Below, piece after piece: positions 27,707-37,286 of a stretch of 61,170 nucleotides of DNA. A model generated the notes under the pieces. The model worked only from the letters and a program-made list of their open reading frames with translations, had not been told where the DNA came from and ran no database searches. The translations under genes and the position numbers were made by a program. Positions within the stretch are counted from its first letter, which is position 1, and the number at the start of each line of letters is the position of its first letter. This stretch comes from Candidatus Thioglobus pontius (GTDB lineage: Bacteria > Pseudomonadota > Gammaproteobacteria > PS1 > Pseudothioglobaceae), in the NCBI GenBank assembly GCA_014384345.1, contig JACNGB010000026.1:1-61170 (forward strand), read 5' to 3'.

Positions 27707-28616
27707 AGATCTCGTACGCCTGAACAATGCGTTGTACTAATTTATGTCTAACAACATCACGCGAACTAAAATGACAAAAAGAAATTTTCGACTCGTTTTC
27801 TAAAACTTTCATCGCATGAAGCAGACCTGATTGATTAGGCTTGGCTAAGTCAATTTGAGTAATATCACCGGTGATGACCATCTTTGAGCCAAAACCCATA
27901 CGGGTTAAGAACATTTTCATTTGTTCAGTGGTGGTATTTTGTGCTTCGTCTAAGATAATAAAAGATTCATTAAGGGTGCGACCACGCATAAAGGCCAGTG
28001 GCGCCACTTCGATAATATTTTTATCCAATAGTTTTGCTACTTTTTCAAAGCCCATCATTTCATACAGGGCGTCATAAATAGGACGTAGGTAAGGGTCAAC
28101 TTTTTCAGTGAGGTCGCCGGGTAAAAATCCAAGTTTTTCACCAGCTTCAACCGCTGGACGTACGAGTACAATACGCCTAACATCAGATTGTTCTAATGCT
28201 TCAACAGCACGTGCAACAGCCAAATAAGTTTTACCCGTGCCTGCAGGGCCAATACCAAACGTACAGTCTTGCTTTTTAATGGCTTTAACGTAGTGCTGTT
28301 GATTGCGCGAACGCACATGAATAAATTTTCGTTTGGTTTTAATGTTGACTGACTCGTCTGGCAAGTCATTATGCGTATAAGCTTTAATACTCATTTCAAC
28401 ATCGTGTGCACTAATGGTTTGGGTTTTAGCCAGTAAGCTTAAATCTTGCAATACGCGAGCAGCCATGTGCTTATTGTCACCCTGGATAACAAATTCCTCA
28501 CCCTTGTTATTGATTTCCACATCTAGGCTTTTGGCGATAGAGTCTAAATTACGATCAAATGAGCCGCAAACACTAGCTAATTGTTCGGAGTGATCAACGT
28601 CAAGGGTTATGTGCAT
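27699..28616 (-). CDS. PhoH-like ATPase
   Basis: A 305-residue PhoH/YbeZ-type ATPase with an N-terminal KH-like region and the Walker [14 protein letters not shown] near residue 122, Walker [12 protein letters not shown] near 216, and [16 protein letters not shown] near the end. YbeZ works with the endoribonuclease YbeY in rRNA maturation; no ybeY follows here. It overlaps miaB by 10 nt and mnmA by a few nt, and miaB-ybeZ adjacency is conserved in gammaproteobacteria. Confidence 0.92.
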   Translation of the reverse strand: MHITLDVDHSEQLASVCGSFDRNLDSIAKSLDVEINNKGEEFVIQGDNKHMAARVLQDLSLLAKTQTISAHDVEMSIKAYTHNDLPDESVNIKTKRKFIHVRSRNQQHYVKAIKKQDCTFGIGPAGTGKTYLAVARAVEALEQSDVRRIVLVRPAVEAGEKLGFLPGDLTEKVDPYLRPIYDALYEMMGFEKVAKLLDKNIIEVAPLAFMRGRTLNESFIILDEAQNTTTEQMKMFLTRMGFGSKMVITGDITQIDLAKPNQSGLLHAMKVLENESKISFCHFSSRDVVRHKLVQRIVQAYEIFE

Positions 28617-29926
28617 AGCTCACCTATTAAAGAATTGCCACGAGCGGCAGTAATTTTGACATCAACAATTTGGCCAATGAGCGATTCATCACCTTCAAAG
28701 TGCGTATTGCGCATATTTTCAGTTCGTCCAAATAGGTTGTTATCTTTTCTGGCTTTATTTTCAACCAATACTTTTTGTACGCTACCTATCATTGATTTTG
28801 AAATTACCTCAGTGGATTCATCAATGGTTTTTTGTACCAGGGAGAGCCTGTCTTTTTTAATTTGCATATCAACATCATCCACAAAATTACCTGCTGGTGT
28901 GCCAGGACGGGCCGAATAGATAAAGCTAAAGGATTTATCAAAGCCAATATCATTGATAAGCTTCATGGTGTCTTTAAAATCTTGATCATTTTCACCTGGG
29001 AAGCCAATAATAAAGTCGCTTGATATGGAAATATCAGGGCGAATTTCGCGCAGTTTTCTAATTTTAGACTTGTATTCAATCGCCATATGGCCACGTTTCA
29101 TCAATCCTAAGATTTTGTCAGAACCGCTTTGAATAGGTAAATGAAGGTGCGAAACTAGTTCTGGCACCTCAGCATAAGCTTCAATTAAAGAGTCTGAAAA
29201 TTCAACGGGGTGTGAAGTGGTGTAGCGAATGCGGTCAATGCCTTCGATTTGCGCCACAATATTAATCAGTAGTGCTAAGTCGGCCATGGTGCCATCGTCC
29301 ATTTCACCTTGATAGGCATTAACATTTTGGCCTAATAAATTAACCTCACGCACCCCTTGGCTGGCTAGCGTTTCCACTTCCTTAATTACGTCATTAAAAG
29401 GGCGAGAAACTTCTTCACCTCGAGTGTAAGGTACCACGCAAAACGTACAATATTTGCTACAGCCTTCCATGATCGATACAAAGGCACTAACGCCATTTGA
29501 TTCTGGCTCAGGCAGATGATCAAATTTTTCAATTTCTGGGAATGAAATATCGATACTGGTTTGTTTGTTACCCAGTACATCATTCAGCATGGTTGGCAGA
29601 CGGTGCAAGGTTTGTGGGCCAAAAATAATATCTACATAGGGAGCTCGTTTTAAGATGAGCTCGCCTTCTTGAGAGGCAACACAACCACCCACGCCAATCA
29701 CTAAATTAGGATTCTTTTCTTTGAGTTTGCGCCAACGCCCCAATTGATGAAATAATTTCTCCTGGGCTTTTTCACGAATAGAGCAGGTATTGAGTAGTAG
29801 CACATCAGCTTCATCAGCACTATCTGTCAGCGTTAAGTTGTGCGAGTGCTTAAGCACGTTGATCATTTGATCAGAGTCGTACTCATTCATTTGACAGCCA
29901 AATGTGCGAATATGTAGTTTATTCAT
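28607..29926 (-). CDS. miaB: tRNA-2-methylthio-N6-dimethylallyladenosine synthase MiaB
   Basis: Radical-SAM methylthiotransferase acting after MiaA on A37. The auxiliary cluster Cys residues are in [20 protein letters not shown] and GVGGCVA, the radical-SAM cluster in [15 protein letters not shown] near residue 156, and a TRAM domain is at the C-terminus. Length 439 is normal. It leads the miaB-phoH-mnmA-hflD run. Confidence 0.95.
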   Translation of the reverse strand: MNKLHIRTFGCQMNEYDSDQMINVLKHSHNLTLTDSADEADVLLLNTCSIREKAQEKLFHQLGRWRKLKEKNPNLVIGVGGCVASQEGELILKRAPYVDIIFGPQTLHRLPTMLNDVLGNKQTSIDISFPEIEKFDHLPEPESNGVSAFVSIMEGCSKYCTFCVVPYTRGEEVSRPFNDVIKEVETLASQGVREVNLLGQNVNAYQGEMDDGTMADLALLINIVAQIEGIDRIRYTTSHPVEFSDSLIEAYAEVPELVSHLHLPIQSGSDKILGLMKRGHMAIEYKSKIRKLREIRPDISISSDFIIGFPGENDQDFKDTMKLINDIGFDKSFSFIYSARPGTPAGNFVDDVDMQIKKDRLSLVQKTIDESTEVISKSMIGSVQKVLVENKARKDNNLFGRTENMRNTHFEGDESLIGQIVDVKITAARGNSLIGELCT

Positions 29927-29941
29927 ATTTTAATCTTACAG

Positions 29942-30979
29942 CTACGATTTAGAATTTTGCTGGATGTGTAGCGTTTGTGTCGGGTAGGCGATTTCAGCTT
30001 GATGCTGTTCAATAATATTAGCCACCTCAATCAAGATAGCTTGTTTAATTTTTTGATACTCGCTTTTACTGGTGGTTTTGGTAAAGGCGTAGATATTAAA
30101 GTCAATAGATGATGCATTAAAGTAATTAAAGTAAACACGTAATGCTTGGCTTTGATCAATATCTTTGTGGGTTTTCAGTAGGTTTTCTACCGCATCAACA
30201 ATTGCAGGCATTTGCTTAATATCGTCATAACGAATACCCACCACTTCTTTGATACGACGATTAGTCATACGTGACGGGGTTTCGATTGGGATAGAGGCAA
30301 AGATTGAATTAGGGATATAAACCGGATTCTTGCTAAAAGTACGAATCCGTGTCATGCGCCAGCCGATTTTCTCTACCGTACCTTCAAAATCACTAGAACG
30401 AATCCAATCGCCAGTAGAAAATGGTTTATCCATTTGCAACATGAGCCCGCCAAAAATATTTGACAACATGTCTTTAGCGGCAAAACCCATCACAATACCA
30501 CCCACACCACCAAAGGTGAGTAAGCTAGAAATAGAGAAGCCTAAGAACTGAGCAATACCCAATAGAATGGCAGTTACTATTAGAATTTTAATCAGTCTAG
30601 AAAATAGCCTAACTGAATCATTATCAACATTATTTTCTTTTTCGATTAAGTAAGCTTCAACGCCTGATATAACGCGAACAATTCCCCAAGTAATAATAAA
30701 GATTGGAGTAATATCGATATATTCGACAACCATAGTTAGCGCTTGAATTTGATCTTTGAAAGCGCTAATAGAAAAATACAACCAGCCAAACCAAATCAGC
30801 ACTTTTAGCGGTGTGGAAGCGGCCTTAATTAGATGATCATCCAATTGGTTTTTGGTTCGCCCAGCGTGCTTTGCAACTTGAGTTAAGATAAAGCCCAAGA
30901 TGATATGAGCAACTAACGCCACAGCAAATAAAATACCTGCGACTTGATAAGGAGTCATGTTTTGTAAAAAATCATTCAT
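29942..30979 (-). CDS. Mechanosensitive ion channel, MscS family
   Basis: A 345-residue channel with about five membrane helices. The pore-lining helix and beta domain are clear (FGGVGGIVMGFAAKDMLSNI near residue 155, then FSTGDWIR and GTVEKIGWRMTRIRT). It opens under hypo-osmotic stress in the inner membrane. It lies 16 nt upstream of miaB on the same strand. Confidence 0.9.
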   Translation of the reverse strand: MNDFLQNMTPYQVAGILFAVALVAHIILGFILTQVAKHAGRTKNQLDDHLIKAASTPLKVLIWFGWLYFSISAFKDQIQALTMVVEYIDITPIFIITWGIVRVISGVEAYLIEKENNVDNDSVRLFSRLIKILIVTAILLGIAQFLGFSISSLLTFGGVGGIVMGFAAKDMLSNIFGGLMLQMDKPFSTGDWIRSSDFEGTVEKIGWRMTRIRTFSKNPVYIPNSIFASIPIETPSRMTNRRIKEVVGIRYDDIKQMPAIVDAVENLLKTHKDIDQSQALRVYFNYFNASSIDFNIYAFTKTTSKSEYQKIKQAILIEVANIIEQHQAEIAYPTQTLHIQQNSKS

Positions 30980-30996
30980 AAGCTGTATTTTAGCGC

Positions 30997-31563
30997 TTAT
31001 TTTAAGTATTTGAGCGGATTAATTGCTTGATCAAATTTCTTCATTTCAAAGTAAAAAGGTCGATCGTTAGTGCTTGCAATCACATCACCCTTTTTAACTT
31101 GATCTCCAAGTGATACTTGTAATGCTTGGGTTTGTGTGTAAATACTGCTAAATCCTAGTGGATGGCGAATAATTATTATGGTGCCGTCGCTTTTTATTTT
31201 ATCGCCAATATAAATGACCTTTCCATCTCGAATGCTGCGAATGGCCTGATTATTACGCGTGGCAAATGCTACCCCTGGTTTTTGCTTGGTAAACGTTTGA
31301 CTAACTTTAGCATTTACTGGAGTGCGCCAATTCGTGGCTTTTTTTGCTATTTTTTTAACGGTTTTTTCACTGATTTTTTTTGCTGAATTATCAGTTATTC
31401 GTGAATTTTTTTGAGTAGGGGGAGTGGCCCCTTCTAGGCGTTGGTGGTTAATATTTTCCAGTTGAGAGGATTTTTCAACAACAATAACAGCTCGCTTAGG
31501 AGACTGAGAGTAGCAGCCACTTAAAGTTAGTATAAGTACAATACTAAGTAATTTAATCCACAT
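30997..31563 (-). CDS. NlpD-like lipoprotein with degenerate LytM domain
   Basis: A lipoprotein (signal ending LILTLSGC) of about 188 residues with a basic linker and a C-terminal LytM fold. The metal ligands are missing: the usual YAHL position reads IYTQTQ, and the usual LHFE position reads FYFEMKKF. Such degenerate domains (NlpD, EnvC) activate amidases instead of cutting. No LysM domain is seen, unlike E. coli NlpD. The track starts at a TTG further upstream; the ATG at 31563 fits the signal peptide. Confidence 0.8.
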   Translation of the reverse strand: MWIKLLSIVLILTLSGCYSQSPKRAVIVVEKSSQLENINHQRLEGATPPTQKNSRITDNSAKKISEKTVKKIAKKATNWRTPVNAKVSQTFTKQKPGVAFATRNNQAIRSIRDGKVIYIGDKIKSDGTIIIIRHPLGFSSIYTQTQALQVSLGDQVKKGDVIASTNDRPFYFEMKKFDQAINPLKYLK

Positions 31564-32125
31564 ACCAAACGCCAACAATAACAATAACAATCAGCCCATA
31601 ACCCAGGCGATCAATATATTTTTGCAACCATTGGTCACACGCATCGCCATAAGCTTGCACTAACCCAGCCACCAAATAATAACGTGCAGCTCGTGCAACG
31701 ATTGAAATCGCCACAAAAGGCAGTATTGGCATCGCCATGCTACCTGCGCTAATCGTGGCTAGCTTATAAGGAATGGGGCTAAAGGCGGCGATACCCACCA
31801 CCCAAATACCATATTCATCAAAAAAACTCTTGATTAGCACAACTGATTCAGGTTTGACTAACCCATAGTTTAGTAAAAAATCCAATAGAATATCACCAAG
31901 GAAATAGCCGGCTAATCCACCCAAAACAGAAAAAATGGTTGCAATAGAGGCAAATGAATAAGCTTTGTTAGGTTGTTTTAACGCCATAGGTGCCAAAAGA
32001 ACATCAGGTGGCGGATAGGGTAGTACGCTAGATTCTAAAAAACTAACCGCCGATAACCAATAAACAGCAAAGCGGCTGTGTGCCCAATTTAAAGCGGTTT
32101 GATAAATCTTGGAAAAGATTTGCAT
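31553..32125 (-). CDS. YqaA/DedA-like membrane protein
   Basis: A 190-residue SNARE-associated/VTT-domain protein resembling YqaA. FLESSVLPYPPPDVLLAPMAL near residue 30 carries the family's acidic and proline residues, and SPIPYKLATISAGSMAM near 120 is the second conserved reentrant region. Likely an inner-membrane transporter or scramblase relative, with function unproven. It overlaps the NlpD-like start. Confidence 0.82.
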   Translation of the reverse strand: MQIFSKIYQTALNWAHSRFAVYWLSAVSFLESSVLPYPPPDVLLAPMALKQPNKAYSFASIATIFSVLGGLAGYFLGDILLDFLLNYGLVKPESVVLIKSFFDEYGIWVVGIAAFSPIPYKLATISAGSMAMPILPFVAISIVARAARYYLVAGLVQAYGDACDQWLQKYIDRLGYGLIVIVIVGVWYVD

Positions 32126-32131
32126 CGAAGA

Positions 32132-33031
32132 CTAGTTATCTTTTACCATTGGAAAGCCTAGCGCCTCACGCGAGTCGTAATAAGTTTGTGCAACTTTTTG
32201 ACTCATAGCGCGTACGCGTCGAATAAAACGAGCACGATCTGTCACACTAATGGCGTGACGTGCATCAAGCAGGTTAAATAAGTGCGAAGCTTTCATGACT
32301 TGCTCATAAGCGGGATAAGGTAGTGCTTGTTCAATCAGTTGTTCATTCATGGATTCAGCCTCATCAAACTGCTTGAAGAGTACATCGGTATCGGCAATTT
32401 CAAAGTTGTATTTTGATTGCTCCACCTCATTTTGATGGAATACATCGCCATAGCTAACACCTTCCGTCCAAACCAAATCAAATACTGAGTCAACCCCTTG
32501 TAGGTACATGGCAAGACGCTCTAGGCCGTAAGTTAACTCGCCAGAAACTGGCTTACAAGCTAAACCACCAACTTGTTGAAAATAAGTAAATTGCGACACT
32601 TCCATGCCGTTAAGCCAAATCTCCCAGCCCAAACCCCAGGCCCCCAGTGTTGGCGATTCCCAATTATCTTCCACAAAGCGCACATCGTGTTTGGTTAAAT
32701 CAATACCAATCTCTGTTAATGATTCTAAATATAAATCCTGAATGTCTTTAGGAGACGGTTTAAGTATTACTTGAAATTGATAATAATGCTGCAAGCGATT
32801 TGGATTTTCACCATAACGACCATCGGTTGGGCGGCGTGACGGTTGCACGTAAGCTGATTTCCATGGTTCAGGGCCAATAGCGCGTAAAAAAGTTGCTGGG
32901 TGAAAAGTACCTGCACCCATTTCCATGTCAAAAGGTTGTAGCAATGTGCAGCCTTTTGAAGCCCAAAAATTTTGTAATTTTAAAATTAAATTTTGAAAAG
33001 ATGCAGTGGCATCAAGCGCTGACATTGACAT
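32132..33031 (-). CDS. glyQ: Glycyl-tRNA synthetase alpha subunit
   Basis: Catalytic alpha chain of the tetrameric bacterial GlyRS. The class II motifs are visible ([24 protein letters not shown]..., [14 protein letters not shown]). Length 299 is normal. glyS, normally the next gene, is about 16 kb away on the other strand. A TATAAT on the minus strand at 33053-33058 suggests its own promoter. Confidence 0.95.
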   Translation of the reverse strand: MSMSALDATASFQNLILKLQNFWASKGCTLLQPFDMEMGAGTFHPATFLRAIGPEPWKSAYVQPSRRPTDGRYGENPNRLQHYYQFQVILKPSPKDIQDLYLESLTEIGIDLTKHDVRFVEDNWESPTLGAWGLGWEIWLNGMEVSQFTYFQQVGGLACKPVSGELTYGLERLAMYLQGVDSVFDLVWTEGVSYGDVFHQNEVEQSKYNFEIADTDVLFKQFDEAESMNEQLIEQALPYPAYEQVMKASHLFNLLDARHAISVTDRARFIRRVRAMSQKVAQTYYDSREALGFPMVKDN

Positions 33032-33167
33032 ATTGATTCAGTTAAATGAATGATTATAATTTAGAAAAATTTTACCGCATCAAGTCTGGCTCAATAAGGT
33101 TTTTATAAAACCAACAAGGGTTAAAAAACTAAGAAGATTATGCAAATAGTAGTAGGCTAGTTGAATG

Positions 33168-34151
33168 CTAGGTTATTTTGAGTTTTAATAACTCTTCATT
33201 AAGTTGCGCCTCAGACAGTTGGTCATAATCTTCTAAAGTAGCAGTATTAACACCACCGCAAGCCTCATACCAAGCAAAGCCTGCAGTCCAGTCAGCGTGC
33301 TGATAGTCATCCTGGCGTTGTCTAACAATACAAAGAATTTCATGATCTCGATAAATCAAATGATAGGGTTGTTCGTCACGGTGCAGACTTTCAATAAATG
33401 TCCAGGCGTCTCCCACTGAGTTAAACCGATGATTAACTAAAGGGAATTTTTCATCACCTTCTAGAGGTAGTGGTGTGTCACGCACAAAGCATTGTAAGTG
33501 GAAGTGATTCACTGAAGCGTAGGCGCCGTAGGAATTATAAGCCAAGCTAAAACCCTTAATGTTTAAGCCAACACTATTGGCCATCATCCAAGCAAACTGA
33601 TGAAGTTTGTGAGTGAGGTGTTGCGGATGTTGTTTGTCAGCTTCAACCACCACCAGACCATGAAGTTTAGCAAATGGAAATTTATTGTAAAAAAGTGAAA
33701 TATGTTTAGAGAAAAAATTACCTTGCCAAAATAACTCTTTTTGTAAAAATGGTTTGTTAAAGTTGAAGTCATTAGCATCGAATGCTTTACTTATGCCACT
33801 GGTTTTTTCTCCAGACATACGTTGTGGGCGCAATGCACGCAGTGGATTGTATTGCAATTCAAAATTCCCTAACGTTTTATAAATAGTGGGCGTGAGTTCA
33901 TTAAGATCTAAATTTTGTAATTGTTGAAAAACAGCTACATCATCTTTAGCGCCTTGAATATCACCTGTTTTAAGTTGTTCAAATTTTTGCATTAGTGCCG
34001 GTTTTAGCGTTCGCCAGAGTTTTTCATCAGCCAATGCGTTTGCTAACACTAAAATAAACACGCCTAATTCATCATTTTTTAGCATTTTTTCCAAATTATT
34101 GGAAAATTCTTGCTCAAATAATGAAATATCAGTAAAAATTGAATCTATCAT
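33168..34151 (-). CDS. HIT/GalT-superfamily protein with HxHxQ motif, function unknown
   Basis: A 327-residue soluble protein. The segment YNSYGAYASVNHFHLQ near residue 200 matches the nucleotide-binding serine loop and HxHxQ active site of the GalT/Ap4A-phosphorylase/GDP-hexose-phosphorylase branch of the HIT superfamily. LHGLVVVEADKQHPQHL upstream and NPLRALRPQRM near 113 are also reminiscent. A nucleotide phosphorylase or nucleotidyltransferase activity is plausible, but the substrate cannot be read from sequence. It stands alone between glyQ and ahcY. Confidence 0.6.
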   Translation of the reverse strand: MIDSIFTDISLFEQEFSNNLEKMLKNDELGVFILVLANALADEKLWRTLKPALMQKFEQLKTGDIQGAKDDVAVFQQLQNLDLNELTPTIYKTLGNFELQYNPLRALRPQRMSGEKTSGISKAFDANDFNFNKPFLQKELFWQGNFFSKHISLFYNKFPFAKLHGLVVVEADKQHPQHLTHKLHQFAWMMANSVGLNIKGFSLAYNSYGAYASVNHFHLQCFVRDTPLPLEGDEKFPLVNHRFNSVGDAWTFIESLHRDEQPYHLIYRDHEILCIVRQRQDDYQHADWTAGFAWYEACGGVNTATLEDYDQLSEAQLNEELLKLKIT

Positions 34152-34172
34152 GCTTAAAAACCTTAAAAATAG

Positions 34173-34214
34173 GCGATATTTTAATAATTTTAGTAAAAAA
34201 TAGCAAAATATCGC
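34173..34214. repeat. 10-bp perfect inverted repeat upstream of the HIT-like gene
   Basis: GCGATATTTT at 34173-34182 and AAAATATCGC at 34205-34214 are perfect inverted copies separated by 22 AT-rich bases, within the 190-nt gap upstream of the HIT-like gene. It may be an operator or a weak hairpin. There is no T-tail that would make it a terminator. Confidence 0.5.
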
Positions 34215-34291
34215 TTAAAAATAGCCATTTTATCTAATCTAATGCTTGTTTTTTGCACAGAGCTAAAAATTTAGCAAATTTTGCAAATGGC

Positions 34292-34321
34292 AAAAAAAAA
34301 CACCTCTAAAAGAGGTGTTTT
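34292..34321 (-). terminator. Intrinsic terminator of ahcY
   Basis: Minus-strand hairpin with the stem CACCTCT/AGAGGTG extended by A/T pairs, then a run of nine T. It starts about 22 nt after the ahcY stop. Confidence 0.93.
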
Positions 34322-34342
34322 GTATTTTACTAAAGCTGGTAG

Positions 34343-35740
34343 CTAGTATTTGTAAGATTCCGGCTTAAATGGACCTTCTTTAGAAACATTGATGTAATCA
34401 GCTTGTGTGTCAGTCAAGGTGGTTAACACACCGCCAAAACCACCAACCATACCAGCTGCTACTTCTTCGTCTAATTTCTTAGGAAGTACTTCAACGTAAA
34501 TATCACCACCATTATCTGCAAATTTTTCATCAAATAAGTGCATCTGCGCTAATACTTGGTTGGCAAAAGAACCATCCATAATACGACTTGGGTGGCCTGT
34601 TGCGTTACCAAGATTTACCAAGCGACCTTCAGATAATAAGATTAGGTAATCATTTTTATCATCAGATCTAAATACACGGTGTACTTGAGGCTTAACCTCA
34701 TCCCAACGCCAGTTATCACGCATGTATTGCGTGTCAATTTCGTTGTCAAAATGGCCAATGTTACAAACTACTGAGCCTGATTTTGAACACTGCAACATCG
34801 CACTATCACAAACGTTGTAGTTACCGGTTGTGGTAACGATTAAATCGGTTGTTGCAAGTAAGTCTTTATTAATGCCTTCGACTGTGCCCGTATTAATACC
34901 ATCATTGTATGGAGAAACAATCTCAAAGCCATCCATGCAAGCTTGCATGGCGCAGATTGGATCAATTTCAGATACTTTAACAATCATGCCTTCTTGACGT
35001 AGCGATTGAGCTGAGCCTTTACCAACGTCACCATAGCCAATGACAAGCGCTTTTTTACCTGACATAAGCATATCAGTACCACGCTTAATTGCATCGTTAA
35101 GTGAATGACGACAACCGTATTTATTATCATTTTTTGATTTGGTTACCGAATCATTAACATTGATCGCAGGCACTTTTAGTGTGCCGGCTTCCATCATCTC
35201 AAGCAGGCGGTGAACACCGGTGGTGGTTTCTTCACTAATGCCGTGAATGTCGTTAAGCATTTCTGGGTATTTTTCATGTAGCATCTCAGTTAAGTCGCCA
35301 CCATCATCCAGAACCATGTTGGCATCCCAAGGTTTGCCACCCTCTAAAATGGTTTGCTCAATACACCATAAAAATTCTTCTTCGGTTTCACCTTTCCAGG
35401 CGAAGGTTGGAATGTCAGCAGCAACCATCGCAGCCGCTGCGTGATCTTGTGTTGAGAAAATATTACAACTTGACCAACGAACTTGCGCACCTAAATCAAC
35501 CAAGGTTTCCATAAGTACGGCCGTTTGAATGGTCATGTGAATACAGCCTAGAATTTTAGCGCCAGCTAATGGTTGGGTGTCTCTGTATTTGGCACGCAGT
35601 GTCATTAGTGCCGGCATTTCAGCTTCGGCCAATTCTACTTCTTTACGGCCGTAATCAGCCAGTGCCATATCGGCAACTTTGTAGTCGTTATTATCTAGTG
35701 TTGGGTTGTCCGTCTGGATTGCTGTGTGTCGCTTACTCAT
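34343..35740 (-). CDS. ahcY: S-adenosylhomocysteine hydrolase
   Basis: NAD-dependent hydrolase splitting SAH into adenosine and homocysteine, which removes the inhibitor of methyltransferases. [15 protein letters not shown] near residue 90, the NAD motif [13 protein letters not shown] near 240 and the C-terminal [10 protein letters not shown] are diagnostic. Length 465 is normal. AGGAG lies 6 nt before the ATG. The 5' leader carries a SAH riboswitch. Together with metK upstream on the same strand it forms a methyl-cycle locus. Confidence 0.96.
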   Translation of the reverse strand: MSKRHTAIQTDNPTLDNNDYKVADMALADYGRKEVELAEAEMPALMTLRAKYRDTQPLAGAKILGCIHMTIQTAVLMETLVDLGAQVRWSSCNIFSTQDHAAAAMVAADIPTFAWKGETEEEFLWCIEQTILEGGKPWDANMVLDDGGDLTEMLHEKYPEMLNDIHGISEETTTGVHRLLEMMEAGTLKVPAINVNDSVTKSKNDNKYGCRHSLNDAIKRGTDMLMSGKKALVIGYGDVGKGSAQSLRQEGMIVKVSEIDPICAMQACMDGFEIVSPYNDGINTGTVEGINKDLLATTDLIVTTTGNYNVCDSAMLQCSKSGSVVCNIGHFDNEIDTQYMRDNWRWDEVKPQVHRVFRSDDKNDYLILLSEGRLVNLGNATGHPSRIMDGSFANQVLAQMHLFDEKFADNGGDIYVEVLPKKLDEEVAAGMVGGFGGVLTTLTDTQADYINVSKEGPFKPESYKY

Positions 35741-35768
35741 TTTTATCTCCTAAAAGCATAATAAAAAT

Positions 35769-35824
35769 GAGCGCCGTTTTGATTGCCAAGCCTGATGGGT
35801 GTTCCCAATGCAGCGCTCCTTGGC
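35769..35824 (-). promoter_or_regulatory. SAH riboswitch in the ahcY leader
   Basis: Read on the minus strand, the leader has GGAGCGCTGCA, then a small stem-loop (TGGG..CCCA), then CAGGCTTGG, and finally AACGGCGCTC pairing back to GAGCGC. These are the conserved blocks of the SAH riboswitch known upstream of ahcY in proteobacteria. It starts right behind a TATAAT box and ends about 28 nt before the start codon. SAH binding would be expected to raise ahcY expression. Confidence 0.88.
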
Positions 35825-35833
35825 GAAAAGATG

Positions 35834-35839
35834 ATTATA
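35834..35839 (-). promoter_or_regulatory. -10 box for ahcY
   Basis: Perfect TATAAT on the minus strand 10-15 nt before the SAH aptamer. No good -35 hexamer is visible. The region where it should lie is inside the end of the MITE, which begins 8 nt upstream of this box. Confidence 0.7.
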
Positions 35840-35842
35840 CCT

Positions 35843-36014
35843 TTAAACCCAAATCCAAAAATAGAAATCACCAGCCTAGCGCCACCCTTTACCCCATATG
35901 CATTTACAAAAAATAGCCGCCGAACCTATGGGTGGGACTAATATTTTTTACAAACTCATATAGGGCAAGGGGTAACACTATTTTAGCAATTTCTATATTT
36001 AGATTAGGGTTAAA
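35843..36014. mobile_element. 162-bp MITE, copy 1, with 5-bp target duplication TTAAA
   Basis: The element runs from 35848 to 36009 and is flanked on both sides by TTAAA. Its ends are inverted repeats (consensus CCCTAATCYAAAWATAG). The inside is also imperfectly palindromic (CCCTTTACCCCATATG against CATATAGGGCAAGGGG). It has no ORF. It is about 93% identical to the copy after feoB. It lies between metK and the ahcY promoter. Confidence 0.92.
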
Positions 36015-36017
36015 CGA

Positions 36018-37151
36018 TTATTTTAGCAAGTGCACGCGGTCGGTTTTTTCCCAGGTGATGTCATCTTCAGTGCGACCAAAGTGACCATAACTCGCCGTTT
36101 TTTGGTAAATTGGGCGCTTTAGGTCTAGCATGGCAATTAAGCCTTTCGGGCGTAAGTCAAAATGTTCGCGCACTAACGCTTCGATTGCTTCGTTAGAAAC
36201 TTGGCCAGTGCCAAAGGTTTCAACACTAATTGACGTTGGCTCAGCCACACCAATCGCATAAGACACTTGAATTTCACAACGAGCAGCTAAGCCAGCTGCA
36301 ACGATATTTTTAGCTACGTAGCGTGTTGCGTAAGCGGCTGAACGATCAACCTTTGAAGGGTCCTTGCCTGAGAATGCACCGCCACCGTGACGCGCCATAC
36401 CGCCGTAGGTATCTACAATAATTTTACGACCCGTTAGCCCGGCGTCACCCACTGGGCCGCCGATCACAAACTTACCTGTTGGGTTGATGTGGTATTTGGT
36501 TGTAGCAGAGAGCCATTCACTTGGCAATACAGGTTTAATCACCTCTTCCATAATAGCTTCTTGTAAGTCTTTCAGCTCGATGCTTTCGTCATGCTGAGTA
36601 GAGAGTACTACTGCATCAATGCCAACAATTTTGTGGCCATCATAGATGCACGACACCTGAGATTTGGCATCAGGGCGTAGCCATGGCAGGGCGTTATTTT
36701 TCATTAGCTCTGCTTGTTTAGCAACTAAGCGATGGGCATATAGAATAGGTGCTGGCATGTAAACATCAGTTGCGTTACAAGCATAACCAAACATTAATCC
36801 TTGGTCGCCAGCGCCTTGTTCGTGGTTTTCAAATTCATCCACACCTTGGGCAATGTCTTGAGATTGTTCGCCTAATAAATTAGTAATATTGCAAGTACTG
36901 CCATTAAAGCCAAGCTCGTCATCGTTGTAGCCGATTTCGTTAATGGTGTCACGAACGATTTTTTCGTAGTTAATGCTAGCACCTGTGGTGATTTCGCCAG
37001 CCAAAACTACGTTGTTATCTTTGATTAGGGTTTCGCAAGCAACGCGCGAGTTTTTGTCTTGCGCTAATGCAGCGTCTAAGATGGCGTCAGAAATTTGGTC
37101 ACAGACCTTATCAGGGTGTCCTGCAGACACCGATTCAGAAGTAAATATCAT
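36018..37151 (-). CDS. metK: S-adenosylmethionine synthetase
   Basis: Makes SAM from methionine and [24 protein letters not shown] at the N-terminus, [12 protein letters not shown] near residue 111 and [19 protein letters not shown] near 250 are signatures. Length 377 is normal. A GGAG ribosome site precedes the ATG. The leader contains an apparent SAM riboswitch and terminator, so expression should drop when SAM is plentiful. Confidence 0.96.
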   Translation of the reverse strand: MIFTSESVSAGHPDKVCDQISDAILDAALAQDKNSRVACETLIKDNNVVLAGEITTGASINYEKIVRDTINEIGYNDDELGFNGSTCNITNLLGEQSQDIAQGVDEFENHEQGAGDQGLMFGYACNATDVYMPAPILYAHRLVAKQAELMKNNALPWLRPDAKSQVSCIYDGHKIVGIDAVVLSTQHDESIELKDLQEAIMEEVIKPVLPSEWLSATTKYHINPTGKFVIGGPVGDAGLTGRKIIVDTYGGMARHGGGAFSGKDPSKVDRSAAYATRYVAKNIVAAGLAARCEIQVSYAIGVAEPTSISVETFGTGQVSNEAIEALVREHFDLRPKGLIAMLDLKRPIYQKTASYGHFGRTEDDITWEKTDRVHLLK

Positions 37152-37172
37152 TTTTTGTTCTCCGTATGAACG

Positions 37173-37200
37173 TTAAAAAACCCCTATAAAGAGGGGTTTT
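37173..37200 (-). terminator. Intrinsic terminator in the metK leader
   Basis: On the minus strand AAAACCCC and GGGGTTTT form the stem, followed by TTTTAA. It lies about 22 nt before the metK start and directly after the SAM-II-like aptamer, so it is well placed as the expression platform; it may also stop read-through from ccmB. Confidence 0.88.
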
Positions 37201-37211
37201 CATCTAAGAAG

Positions 37212-37281
37212 AACACCTACTTTAGCTTGTTTTAACTACTCAGGGTAGTAACGCTAGCAATCGGGACAAATCAGCGTATGA
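37212..37281 (-). promoter_or_regulatory. SAM-II/SAM-V-type riboswitch in the metK leader
   Basis: On the minus strand the leader reads CGCTGATTT, then CCCGATTGCTAGCG, then later AGCTAAAGTAGG. These match the core of the SAM-II/SAM-V pseudoknot aptamer: the P1 stem CGCT/AGCG with GATTT and ATTGC in the loop, and the 3' AGCTAAA strand ending in GG. Between stem and 3' strand lies an extra small hairpin (ACTAC/GTAGT). A terminator follows at once. The motif match is by eye. Confidence 0.8.
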
Positions 37282-37286
37282 GTAGA

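Noticed and set aside
30997-31563. Active M23 endopeptidase
   Set aside because: The fold is LytM-like, but the metal-binding histidines are replaced, so I call it an NlpD-like activator instead.
35569-35916. Plus-strand ORF of 115 residues crossing ahcY start, riboswitch and MITE
   Set aside because: It reads antisense through ahcY, the SAH riboswitch and the MITE end; these features account for the bases better than a coding gene.
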